35,179 nucleotides of DNA from JBHEPS01 sp046261635 (GTDB lineage Bacteria > Acidobacteriota > Thermoanaerobaculia > Gp7-AA8): NCBI GenBank assembly GCA_046261635.1, contig JBHEOL010000099.1:1-35179 (forward strand), in the 5' to 3' direction. Below are positions 1 through 7,136 of this stretch, piece by piece. A program made the translations under genes and the position numbers. Position 1 is the stretch's first letter, and each line of letters opens with the position of its first letter. A model generated the notes under the pieces. It had not been told where the DNA came from. It searched no databases and worked only from the letters and a program-made list of their open reading frames with translations.

Positions 1-49
1 TGCCCTAGCGGGGAACAGAATGGGGTGGGCCGCTTCGGGCATCCGCGGA

Positions 50-79
50 TTCGTAATTTTCGAGTCCGATCCGTATAAT
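50..79 (+). promoter_or_regulatory. Probable promoter of the lpdA cluster
   Basis: A perfect TATAAT -10 box lies at 74-79. The -35 is weak: TTCGTA at 50-55 matches three of six consensus bases with an 18-base spacer. Transcription would begin near 86, giving a leader of about 70 bases before the TTG start of lpdA. The stretch is AT-rich compared with its surroundings. Confidence 0.5.
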
Positions 80-157
80 GCGGCCCCTCGCGCGAGTGGA
101 AGCCGGCCATCATCGGTCCCCAGGGGTCGGCGCGCGAAACCCACCGGAGGTGCCTTC

Positions 158-1561
158 TTGGCAGAAACTCAGTACGACCTGATCGTCATCGGCAGCGGAC
201 CGGGCGGATATGTCGCCGGAATTCGCGCAGGACAGCTCGGCCTCAAGGTCGCCGTCATCGAAAAAGACCCGTTCGTGGGAGGGACCTGCCTTCACCGCGG
301 ATGCATCCCGACGAAGGCGCTGCTCGAGAACGCCGAAATCTGGCACAAGATTCAGAAATCGAAGGAGTTCGGCATCACGGTGGGCGATGTGAAGCTCGAC
401 TTCAACGTCGTCCAGGAGCGGAAGCAGTCGGTCGTCGACAAGAACGCCAAAGGCGTCGAGTTTCTCTTCAAGAAGAACAAGGTCGAGCGGATCCAGGGGT
501 TCGGCCGGCTCGCCGGGAAGAACACGGTCGAGGTCGAAGGCGAAGACGGGAAGAAGACGAAGCTGACGACGAAGAACATTCTGCTCGCCACGGGCTCGGT
601 GCCGAAGGACCTGCCGCACATCAAGTCGGACGGGAAGAAGATCATCAACTCGGACCACATTCTGAATCTGCAGCACGTGCCGAAGTCGATGCTGGTGATC
701 GGCGCCGGTGCGGTCGGCTGCGAGTTCGCCTCGATCTTCCACAGCTTCGGAACCGAAGTGACCATCGTCGAGGTCCTTCCCCAGCTGCTTCCAATCGAGG
801 ACGCGGACATCTCGAAGGAGTTCACCCGCCTCTACAAGAAGCGCGGCATCACCGTCATGACCGATGTGAAGGTCGAGAGCTGCACGCCGACCGAAAACGG
901 GGTCAAGACCGTGGTCGCGCTCAAGAACGGCAAGCAGCAGGAGATCGAGACCGAGCTGGTGCTCTCCGCGACGGGGCGCCGCCCGGTGACTGAGAACATC
1001 GGCCTCGACGGTACGAAAGTGAAGACCGACCGGGGATTCGTGCTGGTCGATCCCTACATGAAGACCGACGAACCGGGCGTGTGGGCCATCGGTGACATCG
1101 TACCGACCCCCGCTCTCGCTCACGTCGCGTCGGCCGAGGGGATTCTCGCGGTCGAGCAGATGGCCGGGCTCGAAGTGAAACCGATCAACTACAACCATGT
1201 GCCGAACGCCACCTACAGCGATCCGGAAGTCGCTTCCGTCGGGCTGAGCGAGGCGAAGGCGAAAGAGCAGGGCTACGATGTGAAGGTCGGCAAGTTCCCC
1301 TTCACCGCGAACGCGAAGGCGAAGATCATCGGCGCTTCCGGCGGCCTGGTGAAATTCGTCTCGGAGGCGAAGTACGACGAGCTTCTCGGCGTCCACATCG
1401 TCGGCCCCAAGGCGACCGAGCTGATCGCGGAAGCATGCGTTGCCCTGAGCCTCGAGGCGACGGCCGAGTCGATCGCGAAGACGATCCACGCGCACCCGAC
1501 GCTTTCGGAGGCGATGATGGAAGCTGGCGAAGACGTTCACGGCCATTCGATTCACCAGTAA
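158..1561 (+). CDS. lpdA: Dihydrolipoyl dehydrogenase (E3)
   Basis: This is the FAD- and NAD-dependent E3 subunit, which reoxidises dihydrolipoyl groups of 2-oxoacid dehydrogenase complexes. The 467-residue protein starts with an FAD-binding glycine motif (GSGPGG, residues 12-17), then the redox disulfide C44/C49 in GGTCLHRGCIPTK, a second Rossmann motif (GAGAVG), and a C-terminal dimerisation domain ending with the HAHPT catalytic His region. I chose the TTG at 158 because GGAGG lies 7 bases upstream (146-150) and the N-terminus then matches the family; the reading frame is open to 20 but that extension is unlike any E3. It is the first gene of the dehydrogenase block and precedes E1 alpha by 113 bases. 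Confidence 0.97.
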   Translation: MAETQYDLIVIGSGPGGYVAGIRAGQLGLKVAVIEKDPFVGGTCLHRGCIPTKALLENAEIWHKIQKSKEFGITVGDVKLDFNVVQERKQSVVDKNAKGVEFLFKKNKVERIQGFGRLAGKNTVEVEGEDGKKTKLTTKNILLATGSVPKDLPHIKSDGKKIINSDHILNLQHVPKSMLVIGAGAVGCEFASIFHSFGTEVTIVEVLPQLLPIEDADISKEFTRLYKKRGITVMTDVKVESCTPTENGVKTVVALKNGKQQEIETELVLSATGRRPVTENIGLDGTKVKTDRGFVLVDPYMKTDEPGVWAIGDIVPTPALAHVASAEGILAVEQMAGLEVKPINYNHVPNATYSDPEVASVGLSEAKAKEQGYDVKVGKFPFTANAKAKIIGASGGLVKFVSEAKYDELLGVHIVGPKATELIAEACVALSLEATAESIAKTIHAHPTLSEAMMEAGEDVHGHSIHQ

Positions 1562-1575
1562 GCACACCGAATTGA

Positions 1576-1645
1576 GGTCGCTGGCCGGCCGGGCTGGCGA
1601 CCGAAAACCGCACCCGTCGGAGCGGAAGCGACCGCTTTCACTCCG
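1576..1645 (+). promoter_or_regulatory. Two hairpins between lpdA and E1 alpha
   Basis: A stem of 11 pairs, including two G-U pairs, joins 1576-1586 to 1592-1602 around a 5-base loop. A second hairpin closes CGGAG (1618-1622) on CTCCG (1641-1645), with an inner AAGC/GCTT stem. There is no T-run, so neither is a clear intrinsic terminator. They could modulate expression between E3 and E1 or stabilise the mRNA. The pairing is seen in the sequence; the role is a guess. Confidence 0.35.
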
Positions 1646-1674
1646 GAATTGACCTCAGGAGAGGATTTCACCGC

Positions 1675-2716
1675 TTGACGCAACAGCCTAACCAGGAAGA
1701 GGGCGGAGCACTCAGCCGCGACCAGCTCCTCGACATCGCCCATCACCTCAGAATGACGCGCTCACTCGAGGAGCGCATCGTCGCGCTCTTCCGCCAGTCG
1801 AAGGGTCATCGGCGGGATCTACCGCTCCCTCGGCCAGGAAGCCGAAAGCGTCGCCTCCGCGTACGCCCTCGACTTCGCCGCGGGCGACGTCGTCTCCCCC
1901 CTGATCCGGAACCTCGGTTCGATCATGGTCGCCGGGTTCACCCCGGTCGAAGTGCTCCGCCAGTACATGGCGAAGGGGAACTCGCTCTGTCGCGGCCGCG
2001 ACCTGAACAACCATTGGGCCGACCTCGATCGCGGTTTCATCGGCCCGATCTCGATGCTCGGCGACATGGTTCCCGTCGTGGCCGGGATCACCCTGGCGGG
2101 AAGAATGAAGAAGAAGAACATCGTCGGGATGGTCTACGTCGGCGACGGGGCCTCCTCGACGGGAGCATTCGCCGAGGGGATCAACTTCGCCGCGGTCCAG
2201 CGTCTCCCTCTCGTGATCGTGATCGAAGACAACGGCTATGCGTACTCGACCCCGACGTACAAGCAGACCGCGGCGCGCACTCTCGCGGACAAGGCGGTCG
2301 GCTACGGTTGCTGGGGCGAGACCGTCGACGGCAACGACGTGTTCGCCGTCTACGACGCGTCGCGCCGCGCCGTCGATCGCGCGCGAAACGGCGGAGGCGT
2401 CACCCTGCTGGAGGTCAAGACCTTCCGGATGAAGGGTCACGCCGAGCACGACAACCAGTCGTACGTCCCCCCCGAGGTCCTCGAGGAGTGGCGTCAGAAG
2501 GACCCGATCGACCGCTACGAGAAGCTGCTCATCGCCGCGGGCCACGCCACGCGCGAGGAGCTCGATGCGATCCAGGCGAGGGTCCGCGAGGAGCTCGACC
2601 GCGCTGTCGAGGAAGCCGAGGCCTCCCCCATGCCGCTTCCCGAGGAAGCGCAGTACGGCGTCTACGCGGGCGACGGGTACTGGGACAATCCACCCCTCTG
2701 TGAGACCAGGCGATGA
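1675..2716 (+). pseudogene. 2-oxoacid dehydrogenase E1 component, alpha subunit (frameshifted)
   Basis: The gene encodes the thiamine-diphosphate-binding E1 alpha subunit, which decarboxylates pyruvate or a branched-chain 2-oxoacid. A TTG start at 1675 follows AGGAGAG at about 1657-1663. The first 43 residues (to FRQSK) are in one frame; the rest, starting VIGGIYRSLGQEAE, is in the +1 frame from about 1804 and runs to 2716. The switch is in AAGGGTCATC (1801-1810), where one surplus G breaks the frame. Downstream the ThDP motif is intact (GDGASSTG to EDNGYA). The downstream frame is clean family-like coding sequence, so a sequencing or assembly indel is likely, though a real mutation is possible. 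The stop overlaps the E1 beta start as ATGA. E1 activity needs this subunit, so the true state matters for the whole complex. Confidence 0.85.
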
Positions 2717-3708
2717 CGACGGGACCGGCCTTCGACCAGGAAGTCACGTACCTCGAAGCCATCCGCCAGGCCATGTGGGAGGAGATGGAGCGCGATCCCG
2801 CGGTGTTCCTGATCGGCGAGGACGTCGGCCAGTATGGTGGCGCGTTCCGGACGAGCGCAGGGCTGATCGACCATTTCGGAGCCGGTCGTGTGATCGACAC
2901 CCCGATCGCGGAAGCGGCGATCGTCGGCGCAGCCGCGGGCGCCGCCATGGCGGGGATGCGGCCGATCGCCGAGATGCAGTTCATCGACTTCATCTCCTGC
3001 GCGTTCGACATGTTGACCAATCTCGCGGCGACCCAGAGATACCGCACAGGTATCGGTGTGCCGATGGTCGTGCGCGGCCCCTCGGGCGGAGGCGTCCACG
3101 GCGGTCCGTTTCACTCGCTCAACCCCGAAGCGTTCTTCATGAACACGCCCGGCCTGAAGATCGTCACTCCCAGCACGGCCTACGATGCGAAGGCACTGCT
3201 CAAGGCCGCCATCCGCGACGACGACCCGGTCATCTACATCGAGCACAAGTACCTCTATCGCCGCATCAAGGAGCATCTCCCGGAGAAGGACTACACCGTC
3301 CCGATCGGGAAGGCGGCGATTCGTCGCGAGGGAAAGGACCTGACGATCATCACCTGGGGCGCGATGGTCTACACCGCGATGGAGGCGGCCGAGGACCTGG
3401 CGCGCGACGGCGCGAGCATCGAAGTGCTCGACCTCCGGTCGCTTCTCCCCTACGACGAGGAGGCGATTCTCAATTCGGTGGCAAAGACCAACAGGGCAAT
3501 CGTCCTCCACGAAGCCACCCTCACGGGCGGGGTCGGTGGGGAATTTGCAGCCGTAATCGCCGACAAAGCGTTCGACTACCTCGACGCCCCGGTTCGCCGG
3601 GTCGCGTCGATCGACAGCCCCGTTCCGTATTCGCCACCGCTCGAGAGCTTTTTCCTTCCGAATAAGGATAAAGTTCTGGCGGCGGCGCGAGATCTGCTCG
3701 CGTATTGA
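2713..3708 (+). CDS. 2-oxoacid dehydrogenase E1 component, beta subunit
   Basis: This is the transketolase-like beta subunit of the heterotetrameric E1 enzyme, 331 residues, the usual family length. It shows the GEDVGQYGGAF segment near residue 36, the DTPIAE motif that contacts the alpha subunit and ThDP, the GPSGGGVHGGPFHS loop, and a C-terminal transketolase domain (EVLDLRSLLPYD). The ATG overlaps the stop of E1 alpha, so translation is probably coupled. The LYRRIKEHLPE segment recalls branched-chain 2-oxoacid dehydrogenases as much as pyruvate dehydrogenases, so I do not assign the substrate. Confidence 0.95.
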   Translation: MTTGPAFDQEVTYLEAIRQAMWEEMERDPAVFLIGEDVGQYGGAFRTSAGLIDHFGAGRVIDTPIAEAAIVGAAAGAAMAGMRPIAEMQFIDFISCAFDMLTNLAATQRYRTGIGVPMVVRGPSGGGVHGGPFHSLNPEAFFMNTPGLKIVTPSTAYDAKALLKAAIRDDDPVIYIEHKYLYRRIKEHLPEKDYTVPIGKAAIRREGKDLTIITWGAMVYTAMEAAEDLARDGASIEVLDLRSLLPYDEEAILNSVAKTNRAIVLHEATLTGGVGGEFAAVIADKAFDYLDAPVRRVASIDSPVPYSPPLESFFLPNKDKVLAAARDLLAY

Positions 3709-3749
3709 CTTCAGCGGCCCCGCTGCCGTGATCGAGAGGAAAGCCGACC

Positions 3750-5123
3750 ATGCCAACCGATGTCGTCATGCCCCAGATGGGTGAGTCGATCGCCGAAGGA
3801 ACCGTGACCCGCTGGATCAAGCAGGTCGGGGACCGGGTCGAGCGCGACGAGCCCCTGTTCGAGATCTCCACCGACAAGGTGGATGCCGAGATTCCCTCCC
3901 CCTCCGCGGGAACGCTGGTCGAAGTGCTGGCGAAGGAAGGGGACACGGTCGCCGTGAACTCCATCGTGGCCCGCATCTCGGCCGAGGGTGAGGCGTCCGC
4001 GCCGGCCCCCGCCGCCGAGGAGAAGCCTCCTGCCGTGGAAGAGCCCCCGACGCAGGAGCCGGCCCAAGAGGATCCGAAGCCGGCGGAGAAGCCGCGCGAG
4101 GAACCGAAGCCGGAACCCGAGCCGCGTCAGGCGCCTCCGCCGGCGAAACCCGCCGAGGAAGGGTCATCCGGCGCCGATTCGCTCGATGAGCGCCGCCGGT
4201 CGAAATCCTCGCCCCTCGTCCGCAAGATCGCGGAAGAGAATGACGTCGACATCTCTCAGATCGAAGGAACCGGCGTCTCCGGCCGCGTGACCAAGCAGGA
4301 CATTCTCGACTACATCGAGAAGCCGCGTGCCGCCGCACAGGCGCCGGCGCAGCGTGGGACGCAGCAGGCGGGGGCGGCCCCCTCCGGCAGTCCGAAGGAG
4401 CAGCGTCCGACGTTCTCGCCTGGCGAGAAGGTCCACGTCGAGCCGATGTCGGTGATGCGCAGGAAGATCGCCGACCACATGATCATGTCGCGCCGCACTT
4501 CGGCGCACGTGTCCACGGTCTTCGAAGTCGACTTCACGAACGTCGATAAGCTCCGCAAGCAGCACAAGGCCGCCTATCAGGAGAAGGGCGTCAACCTCAC
4601 CTTCCTCCCGTTCATCGTCGATGCCGTCGTGAGCGGCCTCCGCGACTGGCCGATCCTCAATGCGTCGATCGACGGCGACAACGTCGTTTACAAGCAGGAC
4701 ATCAACGTCGGCATCGCCGTCGCCCTCGACTGGGGACTGATCGTTCCGGTCGTCAAGCAGGCCGACGAGAAGAACATCCTCGGGCTCTCGCGCACGATCA
4801 ACGACCTCGGCGAGAGGGCGCGGACCAAGAAGCTCAACCCCGATGACGTGCAGGGCGGGACGTTCACGATCACCAACCCCGGGATCTTCGGCGGGCTCTT
4901 CGGGCTGCCGATCATCAACCAGCCGCAGGTCGCGATCCTCGGCGTCGGCGGCATCAAGAAGCGCCCGATGGTCATCGAGACCGAAGCGGGAGACTCGATC
5001 GCCATCCGCTCGATGGCGTACCTTTCGCTGACCTTCGACCATCGCCTCGTCGACGGCGCCGTCGCCGACCAGTTCATGGCAAAGGTCCGCAGCGTCATCG
5101 AGACCGCCGACTTCGCGCTGTAG
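3750..5123 (+). CDS. Dihydrolipoamide acyltransferase, E2 component
   Basis: This 457-residue E2 core protein has one N-terminal lipoyl domain (residues 1-77) with the lipoyl lysine K43 in STDKVDAE. A long Pro/Glu/Ala linker (about 80-140) leads to a peripheral-subunit-binding domain (153-189, SSPLVRKIAEE to GRVTKQDIL) that holds E1 or E3. A C-terminal acyltransferase domain carries catalytic H431 and D435 in HRLVDG. The lipoyl domain (MGESIAEGT) resembles those of branched-chain, oxoglutarate and actinobacterial-type E2 proteins, so the acyl group carried is uncertain. It lies 41 bases after E1 beta with an AGAGGAAAG-like site upstream. The lipoylation genes lipB and lipA follow about 0.9 and 2 kb downstream. 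Confidence 0.96.
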   Translation: MPTDVVMPQMGESIAEGTVTRWIKQVGDRVERDEPLFEISTDKVDAEIPSPSAGTLVEVLAKEGDTVAVNSIVARISAEGEASAPAPAAEEKPPAVEEPPTQEPAQEDPKPAEKPREEPKPEPEPRQAPPPAKPAEEGSSGADSLDERRRSKSSPLVRKIAEENDVDISQIEGTGVSGRVTKQDILDYIEKPRAAAQAPAQRGTQQAGAAPSGSPKEQRPTFSPGEKVHVEPMSVMRRKIADHMIMSRRTSAHVSTVFEVDFTNVDKLRKQHKAAYQEKGVNLTFLPFIVDAVVSGLRDWPILNASIDGDNVVYKQDINVGIAVALDWGLIVPVVKQADEKNILGLSRTINDLGERARTKKLNPDDVQGGTFTITNPGIFGGLFGLPIINQPQVAILGVGGIKKRPMVIETEAGDSIAIRSMAYLSLTFDHRLVDGAVADQFMAKVRSVIETADFAL

Positions 5124-5130
5124 GAGGGGC

Positions 5131-5293
5131 CATGTGGCCGCGGATCCTTTCCGCGGCCACATGGGCACCGCTCGGAGCGCTTGTTCCCGGCCGGGGTTGT
5201 GAAGCTCAACCCCGGCCACGAACGCCTTCGCACGATGCTCCCAACGGTTATGCTTCGTCCCGTGATCCGGCCGCGGTAAAGAACCGCGGCCAC
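5131..5293. repeat. GTGG-foot hairpin cluster, REP/BIME-like (copy 1)
   Basis: Three hairpins lie in the gap after E2. The first pairs 5131-5143 with 5151-5163 (CATGTGGCCGCGG and its complement, 7-base loop). The second pairs 5189-5199 with 5207-5217 around TGAAGCT. The third pairs 5269-5277 with 5283-5291 around AAAGA. The first carries GTGG at its outer foot on both strands; the other two carry it on the minus strand. Related hairpins recur at 7094, 8796, 8902, 32816 and 32915. The arrangement fits REP/BIME elements. There is no T-run, so it is not a standard terminator. Confidence 0.8.
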
Positions 5294-5341
5294 AGGATCT
5301 CGAGGAATCTTCCCCTTCTGCTTGCGATTGACCCCCTCGAC

Positions 5342-6019
5342 GTGCTGACGACACTCCTCATCGCCGCGTGGCTCGCTCTGGTCTGCGGCGTCATTCCGGT
5401 CCTGGCCTGGATCAGCAAGCGGAAAATCGACCAGGGACTGCGGATTCCGAGACGGGCGATCTACGCGGAGGCGTTCGTACTCCAGATCCTGCTGCTGGCG
5501 ATCTCGCTCGGCGTCGCGTTCTTTCTCGGAATCCGGCTTTTTCCTTCCAGGCTTCCGAGCGCCGCGGACCTGTTGATGGCCGCCGCCGTACTCGGCATCG
5601 CGCTCTCCGCGATGGTCCTCGGCTGGCGGTTCGCCCCTGAGCGGTCGAGGGAACGAATCCGAATGCTCCTTCCCGTGACGGGAAGTGAGAGGCTCGCGTG
5701 GGTGGCCGTCTCCGCAGCCGCAGCCGTCAGCGAAGAGACGCTCTACCGCGGGCTCCTTCCTCTCGTCATCGAAGGACTGTCCGGATCGTTCGCACTGGCG
5801 ATCGCGATCAGTGTCCTCGCCTTCGCCCTCGCTCATCTGCTTCAGGGTTGGACGAGCGCACTCGTCGTCGGCATTTTCGCCGTGGCTTTTCACGGGCTCG
5901 TCGTATCGTCCGGAGCGCTCTGGACCGCGATCGCCGTTCACTTCCTGTACGATCTTCTCGCCGGACTGACCCTCGGCAGGATCATCGAATCTCCGGAGAC
6001 CATCCATGCGGAAGTGTGA
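5342..6019 (+). CDS. CPBP-family intramembrane metalloprotease
   Basis: This is an integral membrane protein of the CPBP (Abi, Rce1-like) family of intramembrane glutamic/metallo endopeptidases. The three family motifs are present in order: EETLYRG, FALAHLLQG and HFLYD. The rest is mostly hydrophobic helices, about six to eight. The start is uncertain. The frame is open back to 5132, but that part is the hairpin repeat and cannot be native coding sequence. GTG at 5342 gives 225 residues; a non-standard start near the GAGGAA at 5302-5307 would add about ten. It overlaps the start of lipB by 14 bases, so it is probably co-transcribed with it. Its substrate and any tie to lipoylation are unknown. 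Confidence 0.85.
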   Translation: MLTTLLIAAWLALVCGVIPVLAWISKRKIDQGLRIPRRAIYAEAFVLQILLLAISLGVAFFLGIRLFPSRLPSAADLLMAAAVLGIALSAMVLGWRFAPERSRERIRMLLPVTGSERLAWVAVSAAAAVSEETLYRGLLPLVIEGLSGSFALAIAISVLAFALAHLLQGWTSALVVGIFAVAFHGLVVSSGALWTAIAVHFLYDLLAGLTLGRIIESPETIHAEV

Positions 6020-7136
6020 TCTGAGACGCCTCCATCTCGTCACCTACGAGAACGGGATGGCGATGCAGGAGACGCTGGTCGCCATGAGGCAGCGAGGGGA
6101 TATCGAGGATCAACTCCTCCTGCTCGAGCACACTCCGGTGATCACGCTCGGCAGGGGCGGCGACGAGGGGAACCTCCTCTCGAGCCGTGAGATGCTCGCG
6201 CGGGAGGGTGTCCGCTATTTCGAAACGACGCGCGGCGGCGATATCACCTACCACGGTCCCGGACAGCTCGTCGGCTACCCCATCCTCCACCTCGGCGAGG
6301 GAAGCCGCGACGTTCGGAAATACGTCACCAGCCTCGAAGAGGCCGTCATCCGGACGCTCGCGCATTGGGGCATCACCGCCGATCGATCCGAGGGACAACG
6401 TGGAGTCTGGGTCGGCAACGAGAAGGTGGCCGCGATCGGCGTCCGCGTTGCGAGGTGGGTCACCTGCCACGGCTTCGCCCTCAACGTGACAACGAACCTG
6501 GAGCACTTCGATTTCATCACTCCCTGCGGAATCCGCGGGAAGGGCGTGACATCACTCGAAAAACTCCTCGGAAAGGCCCCCTCGATGGACGAGGTGGCGG
6601 AGGTGTTCGCGCGTCACTTCTCCGAGATCTTCGACCGCGAGCTGCGGCCGGCGTCGCACGCGATCCGGCTCGTCAAAGTCGTTCCCCACGACGGCTCCGA
6701 GGTTCTTCTGCTCCACCGAACCGCCGAGCGCGGCGAGTTCTGGCAGCCCGTGACCGGACGGATCGAGCCGGGTGAAGAGCCGGAGGCCGCGGCCCATCGC
6801 GAGCTGCTCGAGGAGACGGGATTCGACCTTCCGGTCGAGCCGCTCGGCCTCAGACAGTCCTTCCTCATCGACCGCGCCTTTCTCCCCGATTCGAGCGAGC
6901 CGCTCCTGTTCGTCGACGAGATCGCTTATGCCGCCAGCGCACAACCGGGCGCGACGGTACGCATCCAGCCGGAAGAGCACACCGAGTCGGGATGGTTTAC
7001 GTTCGAGCGGGCGTATGAAACCATCCGCTGGAGCGACGACCGCGAGGCGCTCGAGCGGCTCGAGCGCCGGCTCGACGCTCGCGAGACGGCTCCGGCCACG
7101 GTTGGTGAAGCCAAACCGTGGCCACACTCATCATGA
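6006..7136 (+). CDS. lipB: Octanoyltransferase LipB fused to a NUDIX hydrolase domain
   Basis: The 376-residue protein is two enzymes in one frame. Residues 1 to about 212 are LipB, which moves octanoate from acyl carrier protein to the lipoyl lysine of E2. They show RGGDITYHGPGQ (76-87), catalytic K140 and catalytic C174 in TPCGIRGKG, with the same 34-residue Lys-Cys spacing as E. coli LipB. Residues about 217-365 are a NUDIX domain with a complete box (G251, E257, R265-E266, E269-E270, G272). Its WQPVTG lead-in is like NudB-type dihydroneopterin triphosphate or dNTP pyrophosphatases. Ordinary LipB has about 210-240 residues. The last residues are encoded within a hairpin repeat (7094-7125). 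The stop overlaps the lipA start as ATGA. The LipB call is firm; the NUDIX substrate is not known. Confidence 0.93.
   Translation: MRKCDLRRLHLVTYENGMAMQETLVAMRQRGDIEDQLLLLEHTPVITLGRGGDEGNLLSSREMLAREGVRYFETTRGGDITYHGPGQLVGYPILHLGEGSRDVRKYVTSLEEAVIRTLAHWGITADRSEGQRGVWVGNEKVAAIGVRVARWVTCHGFALNVTTNLEHFDFITPCGIRGKGVTSLEKLLGKAPSMDEVAEVFARHFSEIFDRELRPASHAIRLVKVVPHDGSEVLLLHRTAERGEFWQPVTGRIEPGEEPEAAAHRELLEETGFDLPVEPLGLRQSFLIDRAFLPDSSEPLLFVDEIAYAASAQPGATVRIQPEEHTESGWFTFERAYETIRWSDDREALERLERRLDARETAPATVGEAKPWPHSS
7094..7125. repeat. GTGG-foot hairpin inside the 3' end of lipB
   Basis: A 10-pair stem joins 7094-7103 to 7114-7123, continued by two more pairs past a one-base bulge, with the loop TGAAG. 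On the minus strand it reads GTGG, the stem, then a TTCA-containing loop, like the hairpin at 5189-5217. It encodes the last residues of the LipB-NUDIX protein and overlaps a possible upstream GTG start of lipA (7118). Confidence 0.7.

Noticed and set aside
110..1567. 485-codon minus-strand frame opposite lpdA
   Set aside because: It is an antisense shadow of a well-supported gene in GC-rich DNA, with an Arg/Asp/Leu-heavy composition and no family features.
1795..1812. Programmed +1 frameshift in E1 alpha
   Set aside because: There is no known slippery +1 site such as a rare or stop codon preceded by a ribosome-binding-like spur. A surplus G in a short G-run is simpler.
5130..5164. Intrinsic terminator after E2
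   Set aside because: The stem is strong but no T-run follows, and the same hairpin type recurs as a repeat family.
5132..5341. N-terminal 70 codons of the CPBP protease frame
   Set aside because: This stretch is made of the GTGG hairpin repeat and has no protein-like features.
7118..7132. GTG at 7118 as the lipA start
   Set aside because: It lies in the hairpin repeat. The ATG at 7133 overlaps the lipB stop as ATGA and gives a normal LipA N-terminus.
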